NCBI RefSeq assembly: GCF_018143015.1
Contig: NC_054753.1
Span: forward strand, 31,409,292 to 31,473,291
Length of the DNA stretch: 64,000 nucleotides
Direction of reading: 5' to 3'
Source of the DNA: Lytechinus variegatus
Lineage: Eukaryota; Echinodermata; Echinoidea; Temnopleuroida; Toxopneustidae
The number at the start of each line of letters is the position of its first letter. Position 1 is the first letter of the stretch. A program made the translations under genes and the position numbers. The notes below the pieces were generated by a model. That model worked only from the letters and a program-made list of their open reading frames with translations, made no database searches and was not told where the DNA came from. This document shows positions 61,906 to 64,000 of the stretch, in pieces.

Positions 61906-63354
61906 TAGCACCATGCGGATAGGGAGGGTCTTGGAGAGATAAATGGGGTGAGTGTACTTCTCTCCCAAATTTTGCTCTCTGGAACTCCAGGGGAGCACTC
62001 CATTGAAGAGCGCATGCATTATTTCAGTAAGGAAATAAAAAGTCGGAAAGGGGTTGTTTTCGGGGGTAGGTGAGGAACGGGAAGAATACGAATAGAGCGA
62101 CTATTGACTAAATGCTAAAATTTAGAAACCCCCTAAATGAATGTAATCTATATCGCGAAATATTATATATAATTTGTATCTGCTGTGAAAAGACCAAAAT
62201 GAAAGGACCTCCGATAAAAAGCCCTATAAATGATAAAAAGTTAAAATAAAAAATCGGGAATTGATCCAGGCCCCGGCCGTAACTTTTAATCTGAATCCAA
62301 ATCCCTAAAATTATAAACGGTGCGTCGGGGGTGCATCCTCTTGTGGAGTATGTCCTAATGACAATTGAAATTCCTGTTTGGGGTTAACAAATCTAGCTAA
62401 GACATCTGCACATAATCCACACTTCGAGTGTCCACCGGCTGCTCCTGAATCCTTTTTCAGGATGATTCTCGCTGATGTCCACTATTCAATGGAAGTGACC
62501 CCCTTGTGCTTGTGTGAAAATATAGAATTCAAAGAAACCGATCGAAAATTTGAGAAAAAAATGAGCAAATGATAAAAAAAGTAATTTGAGCATTTTGAAT
62601 GTCAAAATCACAAAGCTATAAGAGATCATCTTATTGGCAATGCGACCAACATATCTGATGTCACATGCATACAACTCCTAAATCACTTTACTACATGATT
62701 AATTAAATTGTCAATTATTTTGATAAATTCTTTTCACATCAGGTTTAGAATGAGCAAATCATATTTTCAAGGTGTAAAAAGTGGTCGCATTGCCAATCTT
62801 CTCCATAGTCAGTTAGCGATTTCGACGCTCAAATATACTCAATTGTTCTCAGTCCCCGTCTCAGTCTTTCGTTGATCGTATTCTTTTATCCCCCCCCCCG
62901 TTTTCATAAAAGCTAACTTGTTCCGCGGATTTAATTCTTAGAAACTACATGGGTTCATCTTTCTGCATTCTCATAAAAAGAGGCATCCACCAATCCACCA
63001 TTCGTCTCATATACCCTACCACCTTGATAATGCTATGATGCGATTATCTTCCTCAGAGTTATAATGAATCACTCCTTGCTACACATGTGACCTCTTTATA
63101 TTCAACGCTCCTCGTCTGGAATAATAAATGACATCATCAAGAGGTTCTAAATTTATTATGAATACTCGCCAAAGTCAAACTATCATTGCTTATCCACAAC
63201 ATAGAGCAAAATGTTCTTAAATCTATAAACCCAATATGGTTATCCCTCGCGTGTTTATCCTTTTAGAGTTTAGTCTCTTTCATTGTACCGATAAACAAAC
63301 TTTACCGAATAATTTGTTTTGTTTGATATTATGTATCCTAAATGGTTAACCCGT
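61906..63354. other. Intergenic DNA, no recognised gene
   Basis: Several short open frames match nothing known to me. A C run lies at about 62890. Confidence 0.4.
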
Positions 63355-63394
63355 TGAATGAGGTCGATTGGAGTTTCAATGTGCCTCCATGCGC

Positions 63395-63561
63395 ACGTCG
63401 CACACGTTTCCAATAACCTCAGTCAGATCAGACTCTGGAGCGCCATTTTGGATTCCAAATATCGTATCAGCTCGGAGGTTGAAAGTCCGAAGAAACTTGA
63501 TCATACTTTTCTCGAAATCGCGCTTTTATGGACAAATGCTCACATAATCGTGTAGGTGAGA
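63395..63561 (+). promoter_or_regulatory. Speculative promoter and first exon of a further gene
   Basis: A YY1-like GCGCCATTTTGG lies at about 63440, and a good donor GTGTAG followed by GTGAGAC at 63555 is about 110 bp downstream. CpG content is higher than in the neighbourhood. No protein is recognised and the window ends soon after. Confidence 0.2.
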
Positions 63562-63751
63562 CTCTCAGCTTTCATTTTGTGCCCGATTTGTTTCATACTT
63601 TGCTGGGAATCAAAATATTTTGCCTTGGAAAGATTCCGAGATCATTTCGCTCTTGATCAGGAAAATATCGTCAAACTGGTTGGTAACATATCACTGGGCG
63701 TAATATGCTCGATGCGTGTATGTTCCGTTAACACTGCTAATGTGTGTGTCC

Positions 63752-63770
63752 CACACACACACACACACAG
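63752..63770 (+). repeat. CA microsatellite
   Basis: Short (CA)n run of about nine units. Confidence 0.85.
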
Positions 63771-64000
63771 GATCGTAGGGCATCAATACGTGGAGCGCGC
63801 GAATGATTCTTTTTTGTCCAAGCTGAAATCTCTCTCCGAACAATAAGGTACGAAACACTGGCAAGTTTATTCTTATTAAACCCATGTTTGGTGGTCTGTT
63901 AACCTTAAAGGAATTAAGGATACTCAGTTTTCCTGATTCTTGTGATCAGTTCTTGATATCAGAAAGATGGGACAACAGATTTCATTTTCATCCTAAATAT

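Noticed and set aside
63556-63846. A 96-codon gene near the window end
   Set aside because: It spans a CA microsatellite and has no recognisable domain.

Overview
The window looks like the nuclear genome of a marine animal, most likely a sea urchin or another echinoderm. It is AT-rich, has split genes with GT-AG introns, and is dense with small DNA transposons, LINE fragments and tRNA-headed SINEs resembling the sea urchin SURF1 type. The species call is an inference. The two genes were identified by matching translated exons to remembered protein families; no database was searched.

Two host genes are well supported and converge tail to tail. On the plus strand, ten coding exons from 10673 to 37620 encode a 430-residue AP-2 complex subunit mu (AP2M1), the clathrin adaptor subunit that reads YxxPhi sorting signals and PIP2. 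On the minus strand, four coding exons from 53214 down to 45315 encode a 130-residue PIG-P, a small two-pass membrane subunit of the GPI-GlcNAc transferase. The genes have unrelated jobs (endocytosis and GPI-anchor synthesis) and nothing suggests joint regulation.

Layout: 1-10650 is repeat-rich upstream DNA (hAT-like copy, GCGAAGC-type arrays, LINE pieces, foldback elements). AP2M1 fills 10654-37620. Its intron 2 carries a tandem repeat with nuclear-receptor DR1 motifs. Intron 4 is dominated by a 12.8-kb minisatellite of 24-bp units (17257-30087). Intron 5 holds a hAT-like foldback inserted in the polypyrimidine tract of exon 6. Intron 6 holds a long palindromic element with a nested TTAA-flanked element, a 55-bp tandem repeat and three decayed tandem copies of the 5' half of exon 7. 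From 37621 to 45300 is the AP2M1 3' flank with a SINE and a LINE 3' end. PIGP introns (45437-53135) hold nested transposons. From 53380 to 64000 is intergenic: a foldback just upstream of PIGP, a LINE split by a hAT-like element, GCGAAGC arrays, SINEs and a possible promoter near 63.4 kb.

The most unusual structures are the intronic minisatellite (hierarchical; each unit resembles a 3' splice site; open in several frames), the decaying exon-7 array, and a hairpin with a GNA triloop that recurs in several apparently different repeat families.
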